From Paragordius varius (taxonomy: Eukaryota; Nematomorpha), in assembly GCA_964247055.1 (NCBI GenBank), contig OZ176051.1, forward strand, positions 3,348,001-3,412,000: a stretch of 64,000 nucleotides of DNA, in the 5' to 3' direction. Every line of letters starts with the position of its first letter. Position 1 is the stretch's first letter. Below are positions 13,504-27,783 of this stretch, piece by piece. The position numbers and the translations under genes were made by a program. The notes under the pieces are model-generated. The model saw nothing but the letters and a program-made list of their open reading frames with translations, did no database searches and was not told the DNA's origin.

Positions 13504-16500
13504 TTATTCTTGATAATGTTTCATAGTTCTATGAGCCTTTTGTAAAAGTACATCCTTATGCTCAACGAATATACCCGACGTCTTCAACAAATGATAATTC
13601 TTGCTATCAAACCAATTATAAAGTCTCAACACAAGTTTGGCTTGGGACTTCGTACTAAAAGTTTTACGGTTATTATATTCTTGCCAAGAAGTTTCAGAAT
13701 GTTTTCCCAACTCTAATGCAACCGTTTGAATATCATGATCTTTATGTTGGACTCTCATATTATCATCTCGGATCAAAGGAATCCTCAAGTACGTGGCCAA
13801 TAAAGATAGAAACTCTGTTAAATTAGTGTCCTTATTTTCAGGATTATTTTGATCCGGTATATTGGCACGAGTAGATACAAGTTCATCCATTAAAAGTAGA
13901 TTTATTTTATGGTATAATCCCTAAAACATACATATAGAGCTTTGTTTTAATAATAATATATAAATATTTAATTAAATGTTACATGATTAAATTATTTTTT
14001 GTCGCATCATAAAATTTTGTATGATAAAATAATTTTAGCGAATAGACCGGCAGTAATCAAATACAGGTTTAATTATATTTTTTAAATACCGCAAACTGAA
14101 TAAATGATATATCCTATAAGCGGGAAAAAAAATTTGATAAAATACGTTTTTACAAAAAATTTCTTATCCTTTCAATTATACGTAGGGTATAATAATATAG
14201 TATACCTATTTAATATGATTGTTCTCATAAATTTATTATGAAAAACAATGGTAACAAAAGTCATTATAACAGGATACAAACATCTGTTAAAATTTTAGTT
14301 TATTATTCATTTATCAAACTTTATTTGAGTATTAATATTATGATAATTATCAGCCTTTAAAAAGGAATTAAACTTGATACAAAATACTTATATATAATGG
14401 TAAATGACGGATTGATTATGTTTTGTAATAACAGTTGTAAAATCCGTAATATAATGATAATCGAAAATTAAATATAAAATTAATAGAAAGATAACCTTAA
14501 AAGTTTGAGGATCAAAACAATCATCATTTACGCAAATTAAATCATTGGACACTGCAGAATTTGATTGAATATTAAACCATTTTAAAGCTTCGTAAGACAA
14601 ATTTATAAGTTTTTCTTTGAACTGGCTTTTTTCGTTGTTCAACATAAAAAATGTATCTTCATACACAGTTATGTTTGTATCGAGGATCAAAGTTAACGCA
14701 CACTAAATTATAAACAAGTAAAAGTTATCATAAAATAATTTTTAAAATATACAGGTTATTAAAAATATTCATATAAAACAATGGTCACAAATTTATGGAT
14801 TGTTTATTAAGAAACTTGGGTTTTAAAAACAATCTCTTGTAATCCTAGATAAATTACAAAGATTTAAATACACAAACATCAAAAAAATTGTAATTTGCTG
14901 ACTAGCAAATAACTTGGGGAAAAACAACAATTTGAAGCTGGTAATTAACTTAATTTAAAATTTTTAAGATACACTTTTGATATTAGCTCATAAAATAGAG
15001 TTAGATCATGGCAAACTACAGCTATTAAAAATGGCCATTTTCGGAATAAAAGCTTCCTTAAAATTGAGTGCATGTGAATTTAGTGCTCTAATATAAAACA
15101 ATATAAAACCTTATAAGCATCAATCTCTTTTTCGAATGATGTGATTTTTAAACCATTATCATACAACAACATGTTTGTTGATAGCAAGTTGCTGATATTA
15201 TCGTGAGATAAATATATTATGTCTAAAATTCCTTCAAGTTTATGAATCAATTCTTCTCCATGCTGAACTTCATTGCAGACATCTAGTTGCTGATTTGCAG
15301 TATCATTTATATAAACCTTAAAATGAAAAGGTATATATATTAATCAAATTTAGGCATTTGTTTAAATGATAATTTTAAGACAGGCCAACACGCTTTATTT
15401 GATACGCAAAAGAGTTAAAAAAATTTAAAAAAAGGGAAAAAATTGGATTTCAATCAAAAATTTACGATATTAAAAGATATATCATCCAAAATTAGGCTCA
15501 ATATAAATAAAAAAAAACCAAAAATTATCAAAGTAACCGCAAATATATTTGTATCGGACACAGCCCTGTTTTAGGATAAAAGCCATCGTATATATAAAGT
15601 ATGGAGAAACAGCCTGTTTTTAACATGTTACTTAGACATTATAAATACATAATTTAAATAATGAAAAATATTGAAGAGTACATATTTGGAAGTTTAGTAT
15701 AAGAAGTGTTACGTATAAATATTAAACTTACTCAATATTTTACATTAAATTAATATTAAAACAAAAGATTTATAATATACTTTTTATTTATAAAAAAATG
15801 AAAATTACCTTAAAATAAAACTTTGCTAATAAGGATTGAAGCATGGCTGTCATCAGCGAGGTACGGCACGTTAACCGATAATGATATAATAATGCGTCAT
15901 GTATGCATATTAGACTTTCATAATTGCATTCTAAGGCAAATTCAATAAATTCATAATTTGATTAGTTTTTATTTTATACTTATTTAAGAATGATTACAAA
16001 ACGGAAAACTAAATCAAGGTTGATTGGAAGATAAAAGTGGCAATAATTGAAAATACAAAGGGAAAAACAGCTTTTAATTAGAATTTGGAGGTAATATTAT
16101 ATAATATTTGGTGAATTGCGCTAAAAATATGGTTTTTAAATAATTGTAACCTTATACTTTAAAACCATAAAAATGGGGTAAATACAAGACGTGAATATAT
16201 TATATTGTATCGTTAAAAAGCAATTGAATATAACCCATTGAATTCATACCTTTTTCAAAAATAATAGCATGACATTATTTAGGTGTAATAAAAAAGGAAC
16301 TTTCATTCCTAAATTACCGAATTCCAACAGGTGGCTAAATATAAGGGCTAAAATCCACCATTTGGTATTAGTATCACGTCCAACTAGGTGCAATAAAGCT
16401 TTTTCCTGTGCCCCAAAAGGTTCTACTTCAACATCGATTAGAGTCGCATTTGTGGTGCAAGGCAGTTCAATATCATTCTTTTGTCCATTTTCCGATTCAA

Positions 16501-19500
16501 TCCAAAACGAGCCTACATCTTTCAACATAGAGTCTGGACTGTAAGGTCCACCCTTCCCACACATATTTCTATATAAGGACAGGCAAAAATTTTGCAAACC
16601 AAATAGATTAATACATAAAAGGAAACTATTTAATCTGATATTCATTCCTTCAGATGATAAACAATAAAAATTTTGTGATATAATATTTCATCATTGTAAT
16701 AATTGATATCCATAGCAAAGATACTAGCAGATATCAACGAGTTTTATTTCATAAATTTTACTATAAATATTCAATAATCTTGTAATAAAAAACTCCTATA
16801 TACTTTGCAGAATTATGATTTGTGGAATTGATATTATTGACTGGGACAAACAATAAATACTTCAACAAATACGGCAAGTTACGTTCAACGTCAAAACAAG
16901 CGGATTGTTTCAATATGTCAATTATTATATCATCTCGTGGTGTGAATATACCCATTTTGCTTTTTAGATGATCCTAATTATATAATAACGAAATAAGTAT
17001 AAATGAAAATGTAAATATATAGGAATAAATCATTTTTAGAACTTTACCTTATATTGATGTTGACCGGTTTCTCCCGTAATGTATTTCAATAATGCTTCAT
17101 TTATGGGGGGAGATAGGTGAATTTCAAACGTACATTTCAAGATTTCAAGTTTTATGCGGCGCGCAAAACAAACAAGCATATCATACGAATCTTCGACCCC
17201 GATCGGCGCAACAAAGTTTCCGTCTTTAAAATCTTTGTACGATTGTTTATCACAAGGTTCTGAAAGTTAAAATTGGTAATGATTAACAGATGTTAAGTTT
17301 AAATTAACGAAATTTGCTCTTTTGATCCATAAGTAATAAAAATTTGTGAAAAAAATACTTTTATGTAGAGGAAAGAATGTTGAAGGTCCCTCAATGTCAT
17401 TCGTATAAATGTGTCTAGCTATCATACTATCTAGCCAAGCATAAGTGGATTTAACATTCGGACAGGAAAGTTCCTTATACTTACCGTAAGCCATATTCAT
17501 GCACCAATCCTAAAAGTAAAACTTTTGTTATTATCACTATTCTTTTGAAATTAAAGGAATAAATTGCTCACCCACAAAATTTATTATAAAATACCTCTAT
17601 AAAATATAGTATGGTTAACTAGATGTATAAAGGATGTTACCAAACACTAGCATACAAAAGATATTCTCAAACACCTTTAAATTAATTTTGAAACGAATCA
17701 AACCTATAAAATTATAATAAGTAATATGATACAAAATGTCACACCATCTATTTTAATATTCATACCAAAAATGTTTTCTTTTTTAGTTTGGAGAGATAGA
17801 CACTATTTGGAAGGGTGTGTTTGAAAATTACGCCTAAACTAAGATAGGCCCGGATAGCTATGAGATTTGAACGAATATGTCTATCATTATCAGTTATTAT
17901 CGCGTTCGTTGATCTCAAAGTTAATTTATTGTAAAGTTTAAGGGTTGTATACAACATCCATACAAATAATTTGCATTTTGTATATAACTTGAGCAATATG
18001 TCATATTTAAAATCTGTGTAAAATTAATTATATGATTTTAAAAATATAAGATAATTTTCAAAAAGATAAATAATTTTATTAACCTATCTTAGATACTGCA
18101 TAGGAATCATAATCCACAAGATAATCGGCCCAATATTGTAATATGGATAATTTGAGAATTTCACAATCCACATCCTCGTTTAAACAGTGACACATAGGAC
18201 TAAATCATTGATAAAAAACATATTATTTTGGTAAAATGAAAAAAATATTTATATTTTTAGAATATATATTAATTAAAAAAATTAGTATAGTTTGGACAAA
18301 ATCATATAAATAATAAGTTAAATGTAAAAAAAGAAATCCAAATAATTAATAAAATATATTGATACTCTCTCCCAAGAAAATTCATATTGTAATAATAAAT
18401 GGTAAAAAGTTTCATGATTCTAAAATATATTGTTAAGTAAACCTATGTTGCACATTGCAATCCTTTCCAATCACATAAGAGTTAGCAGACGAGTTTATAA
18501 GCATAGATGTTTCAAAGTTATTTTGCTCTTTATTGTAGAATTGTTGTGAATAGCCAGTTCCCGATGTTGTCCGCTTTAAACTCGATTTTTTGATCAAACA
18601 ATTTGAAAATGACTGTATAGGTATAACTGTTTTCAGATATTCCGTCAAATAATAGGTAACCCGGTAAATTAATTTGTTAAGGATAGTATGTTTAAAAGCC
18701 TTCCAAAGGATAACACATAATTCGTAGTACGATGCTATACAGATGCAAAATATATTGTTGCTAACTAAATTGTCTCCAAAATAATATTGGAAATCTTCCT
18801 CTTTACAATCATTCATGGCTGTATTCATTCGTCCAAAGAACTGAACACATTCACAATGCATCCGTTTAAATTGATTCTAAAGTTTTTATACAAGTTTATA
18901 GTCATTCACAAATAAAATTATAATTGAGACCATATAAGTAACGCGATATCTTTGAATAAAAGTTATCATAATTCGAATTAAAAAGATTGATGTTACATAT
19001 CAACTAATAAATTTTCTTGCTTTTGTGATACCAGGCTTAAAAACAAAATCGCATCTTTAGTGTTTATATGTATAAATTCCTGACATAATTACAAAATAGC
19101 AATTTACCAATTTTTACGCACCCTGAACCATTTTATTTGACTGTTAAGTAGAGTATCCTTGTTGGTCAAATGTAATACAGTAGCGTATGATATTTAAAAA
19201 GTTTTGTCCATAATTAAATAAATAAATTGAATGTTGTAAAAATTTTCTTTACCATTCATCGTTTTTTACCCATATGCTACTGTATTGTCAATTAATCAAA
19301 ATAAAATGAATTGGCCAACATAAATGTGCATACTGTATTTAAATATGTAACTATCATTATAAAATATTCTTTTAAATTTGTTAATGTGGAAATAAAAATT
19401 TCGGATATAAATTATTCTATACATGATTTGCGAGGAATTGCATACTTTATATAAGTTTAACCTCATCGTTCAGAGTTGAGGTAAATGTCAATATACCAAA

Positions 19501-22500
19501 TTGCAACAACGTAAGCAATAAAACTTAGAAAATAAAGAAAAATAAGTACTTTTCCATCATAAGCACGGCAAATTTGTTTGATACGGCCCAATGTCTCTTT
19601 GTAGTTTGCATAAGCCAAAGTTTTATTATTTATGAAAGTAGAATCGTCAAGCAGTTTATAATTTGATTCGTTGTCGAATCCACTTATTAAATATTTTTGT
19701 TGCGGTTTAAAACCTTTGGGTTTTCTACGAATAGCTTTTACAAAGAGTAAAAAAGCGAGAATAATATCAATCAAAGCCATATAGAATGGCGGAGAGTTAG
19801 CAAAATCTGTCCAATGCATAGTATTGACGCGTGGTGAAGAAAGCTTATTATTTTCGGAGGAAGCTGGATTCAAATTTTGTATTTTTGATTTCACAAAAGA
19901 ATATGGAGAATATGTGGATACTTTCATCCATCCGTTCAATAATCGTCTTGATAAATAAGGAGATTCATTAACATTATTAGTGTAAACTAAATCATTTTTG
20001 TCGAAATTGACGGAGGAATCAACCCGGGTGTTTGAAGAATTTGTAAAAGTACTACTTAAAGGCATTGTTATTACAAATATTAGACTTAAACAACATAGGA
20101 CAAAACGGGAAGGATCCGACAATCCAACGCACACACGCTTCAGATTTTTGAAATTTATACCGTTAAGGGTCAAACTCGTTGATATTTTGGGTAATATGGA
20201 TGTTGGAGTATGCGACTGAGGCACAATAGTATTAAGCTGTATATTTGGTGTTTGTTTAACATGTCCATTCTTCCCTGTCAAATCTTGTATGGTCCAAATT
20301 TTGGTTTTATTTACAATGTTATTATTTTTGCCCATGTCATTTGCTATTGTAGTAGAGTTTGATCCCAAACACAATTGCTCATAAACTCGTTTGTTTGTAA
20401 TAATATTATTCCCCTTTTTAGGATTTTCAGCAACAATACCTTGATTTGGTAAACAAGATCCCGTTTTTTGTGGCAAACCAACCTTTTTATAAGCGCTAGG
20501 CGTAGACAAAATTGAATGAAGATTTTGTGAAAATTTTGTTGGCTGATTTGTTGGTTGCGAGGATTCCACATTCAAATTTTTAAATTGCTGACAATTAATT
20601 CCCGGCAACATATGTAATGTTTCGCTTGAATGATTCAACTGTGTAGCGTTGTTAAAATCCTCAATAACAATTTGATTATTGTACTTTTGATTAACAATAC
20701 CATTATAATCATTGATTGGCAGACCGTTTGCAAGATGACCTCTATTTTCCAAATTTATGGACTTTGAATCAGCTGTGTGAAAAGGCCCATTTACATTGGG
20801 TAATAAATTGAGTGTCCCGCCACTAATTAACTTCAAAAATTGTTCATTTGGTAATGAAAAACTTTCCTGGCTGTTGATACCTGAATTGGAAATCATATTA
20901 TTACTTTTGTTCATGGTATAGGATATATGATTATCAGAAGTGATATAATTTGGGGATGTATTGGATAGAAAACCATTATTGGTTTGATGTTGAACTATCA
21001 TTAATTGAGATCTTAAATCATTAACCTCGGATTTGAGCTGCATATTATTATGCTTAAGCATTTTTATCACATCTATAGCTTTTTGAAGTACGGATGATTT
21101 ATTGAGTTTGGTATTTCCGAAAATCCCGGATTGATTAGCTAATATTACAAAATATATATAGGAAAATTACTAGATTTGAGCCGAACGGATTATAATCATA
21201 TAAAAAAATAAATAAAATGTTCAAAAAAGCTAATTATAATATTAAATTATATTTACACACATAATGTTCTTAATAATATTCTACTTAAATTTTATCTGAT
21301 CAGACAAAAAAACTGATTTCACGAATCCATATATAATAATATTTATAGTCAATATTGGTTCAAAAGCGGTTATATATAATCATCTTTGGTTCTTCGCATT
21401 AGATGCGATTTTAAAAACTTATCTTTTAAATGATCGTTATAAACAAATCTTAAAAAACGGCAAATTCCGGTTTCAGTTCTGATAAGCCACGTTTATCAAT
21501 TGTAATTTCTTAGTCGCTTCTAAAGCTGCTGTTCGGAACCTTGATAGAGGTTTTTTAGCAAATCTAAGTAATATTTCGGTTTAATAGACCCATCATAGAA
21601 TATAGTAATCCATACAATTTAAAAAATAAAAAGATAAGATACCTTTATTATCCAAATCATCTTGGAGAGATGTGTTTACAGATGGATTTAATTTATTAAT
21701 ACTAGTAGTTGCGCAATATAATAGGCTATCGTCCATTATAAGTGCTTTTAGCTCATTAATTTTGCTATTTATACTAATTCGATATTTCTTTTCTATAGCG
21801 TTGTGGGCTAATCGTTTTTCTTTACGATCTGTTGAATTGCCTGAATCGTTTTTCTCATCGGCATTGGATGTTAAAGCATTCATTGAAAAATTACCAGTAG
21901 TGGTAGAGTATGGTTGATATTGGCCATTAGCCGGTGAATGTTGTTGGGAGTCTGAACTCGTGCTAGCAAATTCTTCGATACTTTTATCATGTTGATATCC
22001 ATCATTGGTGTTATAGGGTATGTTTTGAGATAATTTATTGCGCATACTTTGATTTTGGCTGTATACAATATTTTTTATCAAATCAGGGGGAGATTCTGAA
22101 GACCGGATATCGATAAAACTACTAGCATTTTGATATTGAGAAGCATTACTTAAAGTGATATCAAACACATTGTTCGGATTTTTATCATTGTTTTTAACCA
22201 CATATGGTATATTAACTATTAAAGATTTTCCTGTTGTCCGATCTTTTGCAAGGGCAGGCATTAACCCTAAATTTCCCAATGAAGATTGTGATCCATCCTT
22301 TAGATTGTTAACCAGGGTTCCCGAGTATATAAGATTTGAATTTACATTTAATATGGGCCCCGTTTCTTGATGAAGCGAAGGAACATTCTCAAAACTTTGA
22401 TAACAAAGATGTTCTACATTTGCGTAAAGATTTATTGAATCGTTTTGATTAGAAATTGGGTTTGTTAGATTGCTATTTTTTCCGTTTGCCAAAGTTGCAA

Positions 22501-22670
22501 ATTCATTAGCTTCCTTAATTTGAAAAACGGGTTTAATAATGTTATTAACAAAGAAAATTAAATTATACCTGCAAAATAGAATTAGAATCGATTTCGGATT
22601 GCATTCCATCAAACAAAAGCAAGTTTGGATCAATCAGTAAATCTAGCTCGGAGAAATCTGTTTCCTCCAT
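13504..22670 (-). CDS. SREBP: Sterol regulatory element-binding protein
   Basis: Membrane-bound bHLH-ZIP factor that, after S1P/S2P cleavage, activates sterol or fatty-acid synthesis genes. Exons (5' to 3'): 22569-22670, 21643-22513, 19550-21138, 18443-18876, 18084-18199, 17766-18013, 17359-17509, 17048-17259, 16804-16973, 16318-16568, 15809-15930, 15110-15316, 14496-14702, 13504-13920; 1698 residues, all phases consistent. Visible parts: acidic N-terminus (METDFSELDLL-like), Asn/Ser-rich region, basic region AHNAIEKKYR with the SREBP-specific tyrosine (~21780-21815), helix 2 plus zipper (KLNKSSVLQKAID), TM1 VLCCLSLIFVITMPL after a DPSR motif, lumenal loop with RRLL (~19939-19950) as a possible S1P site, TM2 MALIDIILAFLLFV, and a regulatory domain with the KWW motif. 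It is longer than human SREBPs (~1150). The exon 10 end is uncertain: a longer form to 16250 aligns better but breaks phase with exon 11. Confidence 0.9.
19178..19282. mobile_element. Tc1/mariner-like MITE, CAGTAGCGTATG family, copy 1
   Basis: 105 bp, flanked by TA on both sides (19176-19177, 19283-19284). Left end CAGTAGCGTATGATATTT; right end reads inward as CAGTAGCATATGGG. It lies in SREBP intron 3. It shares ends with the better-preserved copy at 61325-61486. Confidence 0.85.
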
Positions 22671-22882
22671 AATTTAAATTTTTATGTTAATTATTCAATA
22701 TAAATGTATATTTAAACAAAATGGATAATCGACGATTGCAATAAAATAGAATATGTTAAAAATGTCACATGAATTTGTATTATTTTATCCTTAAGTTACA
22801 TCATATGTGGAAACGCTATTATTTATTCAAACATAAAACCATAGACTCTTTTGGCACAAAACATAAATAAACCATATATATA

Positions 22883-24530
22883 TGCTGTGTTCAAAATCCG
22901 AGTGTTTTTAATATATACTGATAAGCATATATATTCTGATAGATAAATGTATCAGGATTCTTATACTGCTTTTGGTTTTAGCCCTTACAAGTAATTTATA
23001 AAAATCCGGATGTTAAACTGCTCTTTCTCACATTTAATTAAATAATTTTTTTGATTATAGCTAATAAAGATTTCATTCCAAATCATTAAAATATATCATA
23101 AACTAATAATCAAAATTTTTTTAAAAAATTAATTATTTTTAGATGTGGGTTTTGATAGCAAAAATTTTTGCTTTATAAACTCTTTAAATTCAAAATGGGG
23201 TATCTAAATACCGCAGAGTTAGGATTTTTAAAAAACTACCGAAACGGTCTCAATATAAATTTATGCTTTTATTCTAATAAAAGTTATATAAATATGCCAT
23301 AACTAAATAAAATTTTTGTTTTGAAAAAAAATCCATGTCAAACTACTTCGACGCCATTTTTTTTTATAAAATTTTTGCAAATATCGTCTTCATTTATTTT
23401 TAAGGATGAAATTAAAGCTAATTTTTAATAAATTACATCTAACATTAATAAAAATAGAAAAAGCGGTGTATTTTGTATATTTTTCAATTTTACTAGTGCA
23501 CACATGTCACGTTGACTAAATTTTTACCTTTTGGTTTTAGTATAAAATAATTAATATCAACTATTTTTGAGATTTTTTTTATATATTTCGGTTTATTAAT
23601 GTTATATAAGTGAAAACTTTTACCATGGTTTTAATTTATTCCATATTTAAAATAATTAAATTTAAACAGGCCTGGGGTATTTGACCATCCCAATTTGAAT
23701 CGAATGACTAAAATGAATGTGCTCTTAGTTAAATTAAAAGCCAAATTGCCAAATTTGAGCGATTTAAATATTAAATATATGCTAAATTTTGATATCAACT
23801 AAAAACATTTTAAAAATTATGCATAATTCAAAAATCTAATTTTTTAGCATGATTCAAGCACCCTTCATACTACATGATGGAAACGGTATAAAAACGCATT
23901 GAGGTATTTGCTGAACGTATCTAGAACCCCGGATAATAAATTATTTGTTTTTCTACAAATTTATATTAAATATAAATAGTGATTTTACAAAAATCCAACG
24001 ATTATGAAATTTGAAAGCGATAGAAATGTTTAGCGTCATCGAATTATATAAAAAGCGTTTTTATAATACCTTTTTATACCGTTCCCACCATTCATCAGAC
24101 TACAATGAATTAGGCTACATCAAAATTTCGATAAAAATTAAATTCGAAAACAGTATGAACCTTTAAAAAAAAATTTGCTGATACAAATATTTTCATATGT
24201 TTTAAAATTTTTATCGTGCGATGCGTAAGAGAAGCAGCCCATTTTATAATAGCAAAAAAATGAGACTTTCGCAGCTTATATCTAAAAATTAAAATTTCAA
24301 AATATTCTTATACGTAGTTTATGGGTGGGGGATAAAAAAAATTTTTTCACTAGACTTGCAAGTTTTTTAAGTCATGCCTTGCTTTTATGTAATAAAACAA
24401 ATTTAACATTAGACAACTTAAGTCAAGCAAGAAATGATTCATAGATGATAAAAAAATTATATGATCAAATAAAATTTAAATTTGCAAAAGAGGTGTAGAG
24501 CACACGTGAGAGATTTTAAAATATGGATAA
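22883..24530. repeat. Palindromic repeat family P, copy A
   Basis: Begins TATATGCTGTGTTCAAAATC, similar to the inverted ends at ~50522-50565 and ~58365-58400. The following stretch (~22940-22990) matches 57235-57290, including the TTTTGGTTTTAGCCCTT segment. The block is interrupted by a nested element at ~23188-23704. The right boundary is unclear. Confidence 0.6.
23188..23704. repeat. Nested inverted-repeat element N, copy 1
   Basis: Left end ATTCAAAATGGGGTATCTAA; right end reads inward as TTCGATTCAAATTGGGATGG. The interior is collinear with ~49073-49595, including TCAAACTACTTCGACGCCAT and the CATGTCACGTTGACTAAATT stretch. Non-coding. Confidence 0.7.
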
Positions 24531-24807
24531 AATTATTTTGGAAATTATTTAGAAATATAATTTAGGTTTTATATAAACCCTTTATTAATGCTATAAACTG
24601 TTTATATAATATTTTTTGGCTAACTAACCTATTGGGTGGATTCAGAAGAGGAAAATTTTTTAAAAAACTCTGCTAGTGTTTAATAACCATGCATATAATA
24701 ATATGCTAAATTTATCAATTCCGTGAACCCGCAAAAAAATTAGATTCAAGAAAATATCTTATAAAAATTAATCTTGTTTAAAATTGTCAATTCGTATTAC
24801 ATATAAT

Positions 24808-25686
24808 ATAAATACTAGGGCTTGGAACCGGTGCAAAAAAAGTGGAACCGGGACCGGGTCGGTTCCTGAACAAGTGGAACAGGAACTTGGTTTTTAAGAA
24901 TTTAAAAATAGAACCGGGTGGTTCCTAAACTAATGGAACAGGAACCGCCTTGGTTTCTCAAAAAATTAGAGGTTCCGGAACCGGTTTTTTACATTTAGAA
25001 TCGGTTTCATTTTCGGGTTCTGACTTTTAATTAAATGATTTACAAAATTATTATAATAATACAACCAAAATTAAATCAAACAATTTATTATGAATTGCCA
25101 AAAGCATAATAAATGAAACAAATTATAAAAATATAATAGAAAAATGTATAAGTAAAAGGTATAAAATGAGAGTAAAATTAAGTATGCATCTAAAAAAACC
25201 TTATTTAAATAAAAAATTATTGGACCAAGCAATTCGCTGGTCCAACTGCTTCTCAAGTCTGAAAATAGAAAATTAAGGGTCAAAAATTCCTTTCAAAGGA
25301 GATCTATATATTCGAACATATGTATTATAACAAACTTGAGTTATGACTTAGTTTTTTTAGAAGAGATGATCGTCCATAATTCTGAGAGTATCGCTAATAT
25401 TAGCCGCTTAGTTTTAGGTTTGAAGTATGTTGTAATGTGTAGTGGTACAATCAAATTTAAATAATAAAATAAAATATAATAAAAATCATATGGGAACCAG
25501 TAATTAAGGGAGTGGAACCGGAACCGGGTTGGTTTCTAAAAACTTATAGTAGAACTGGGGTGGTTCCTGAAATTTTGGAATCGGTAACGGGGTGGTTCCC
25601 GGAGAAGTGGAACCGGGACCGCGTCGGTTCCATCCCAATGGAACCGGTTTTTCCATGCGGTTCCGGTTCCAAGCCCTGATAAATAC
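24808..25686. mobile_element. hAT MITE with perfect 8-bp target duplication
   Basis: The element spans 24816-25678 (863 bp) between identical 8-bp ATAAATAC copies at 24808-24815 and 25679-25686. Ends are TAGGGCTTGGAACCGG (left) and, read inward, CAGGGCTTGGAACCGG (right). Both subterminal regions are packed with GGAACCGG/CCGGTTCC repeats in direct and inverted order. The middle is AT-rich with no transposase. The TAGGG/CAGGG ends plus 8-bp duplication identify the hAT superfamily. The perfect duplication suggests a fairly recent insertion. Confidence 0.93.
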
Positions 25687-27783
25687 TAAAGGTTACTTCA
25701 CCTTACCATGTAAAAAATTTTTATCATAAATTTATTTTATATGTAATGTTGATATTCAATTAAAAATAATAATAATATGTTGTTATATTGTATAAACATC
25801 CCATATTTGCAAATGGACTCCTAAAAAATAGGTAGTATGGTAAAATAATCGAAGACTGTTGTAAGGGCAAATGATTCATCAATTAAATTTTAGAGCTCAA
25901 TATAAAATCTGTAATATTAAATAACATATGTGCCATTGAGTTTGAAAAACTTCAATAAATGCATATTGTATTGATTGCTTATCTCTATATGATCAAAATA
26001 ATTCACGTAAAATTAGAATCGGGTGGCAAAAAAAATGTTACATTCATAAGCAAAAGATTTAACTTAAGTGTTTTTTATTGTACATGCTGGCTTAAGTAAA
26101 CTGCACAACTACCACGCTTGACAAGTCAGGACTTTTTATCGCTTCACCTAGATCTCCTTGTTTGAGAATTTTATAATATAATAAATTTTACATTTTTATC
26201 TTGGATTTTTTGAGAAGGGCGCAAGAATTTTTATATTCAACTTGGTGAGACGTAAACAAAAAAAGGTTGAGAACTACTGATTTACACAAATAACATTTTT
26301 AAATCTCATAATCCAGCTTACATTACACAAAATTAAATATCTTGATAAAATATATTTTTTCTGGTGAATAAAATCATGTATTTCTTAGTGCTTTTTGAGC
26401 CACGGTGATTCAAGAAAGATATTTGGAATTTTGGTAATTGTTCCATCTCGAAAAATCTCAAAATTTCACGTAATGCTAAATATAATTGTAAAAGCTAGAT
26501 TCTTTATTCCAATATTAATATAATCGTTAAATATAGAAAAGCAGATCAATAATTTTATAAAATTGTATTTTTTTAATGTAAGCTTTGACAGTCTCAAATT
26601 TTTTGCCAAAAAAGCAAGAATGATTAGTTTACAAGATAATAATATTAAATATATGCTAGATAGTGTCGGCATATTTTTTTTTTAATTTTTACAAATTTTG
26701 TTGAAGCTTGGAAATGGTAAGAAAACATCATATAAACTTTTTAAAAAGACATTGATGTTAAACGTTTGTATCATCTCAGAATTTCAATAACATTGATTCG
26801 CCTTGACTAAGTAGAATTTTGTAAAGAATACATATTATATTGAATTGAAATTAAAGACGGATAAATGTTTTAATCAAAATTCTCAGGCAGAAATGATTAA
26901 AGTTAAAAAATATTTTTATAATATCTTTAAGTGTTTGTGTTCCAAATTGAATCAAAGAAGTATTTAATAAATTTAATATTTTTTAAATATCTATTTTTTT
27001 AATTTTCCAGAAAATAAGTGGTATGCAATAAATTTTTTAACCTAATATTATGGCCATATTTATTCTTTTATAAAAAAGTTTATTTATAAAAATGAAAATC
27101 CTAATTAATGGACCAGGATCTATAAAATTTTAACCTAAATCTTTTTCTGTAAAAACACTGGAACCGCCAGAATAATTGGAAACGCAAAAACGCATCCGGC
27201 TTTCATTCCGGCTTTATTATAAACACAGTTTAATCACCTATTTGGATTGGTGCGGTTCATTTCCAAACGCCCTAAAAGTATGGATCATAAAAATCTAGTT
27301 CTCAAAATAGCGTACTTAAACTATTTTTTGAGATATGGAAGCACTTGAATTCCAAAAATAGTTTTAATGTTTAATTATAAGCGTACATCAGTCGAACTAC
27401 TATTTATTGTAATAAATATGGTTTCAAACAATTAGAACAAGATACATTGGGTGGTAAACGACTTAATGTTAACTCTTTATTTCACAAAATTGATATTATA
27501 TAAGTTTATTAAATGCATGGCGATTAAATAAACTACCTAAAAGACTATAATTTTCTGTACCACAGTTTATTGCAGAAAAAGCATTTAACAATCCGATCCA
27601 CAAATCATCGTTTAGACTAAGTCACAGCGCCCGTTAATTAGTGCAGTTTAGAGTTTAAATAATGCTAACTAAATTTGATTAATAATTTTTATAAATATCA
27701 TAATTACATATAATTTATCATGTAGTGAGTGACATTTAAAATAAATATTATTTAATGTGCGGCTATATAACTAAAATATTTGG

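Larger units (their letters stand above)
22671..27783. other. Gene-poor interval upstream of SREBP
   Basis: Contains the presumed SREBP promoter side, a palindromic repeat block (22883-24530), a hAT MITE (24808-25686) and 2 kb of unremarkable AT-rich DNA up to the cysteine-rich gene. No coding exon was recognised. Confidence 0.65.
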
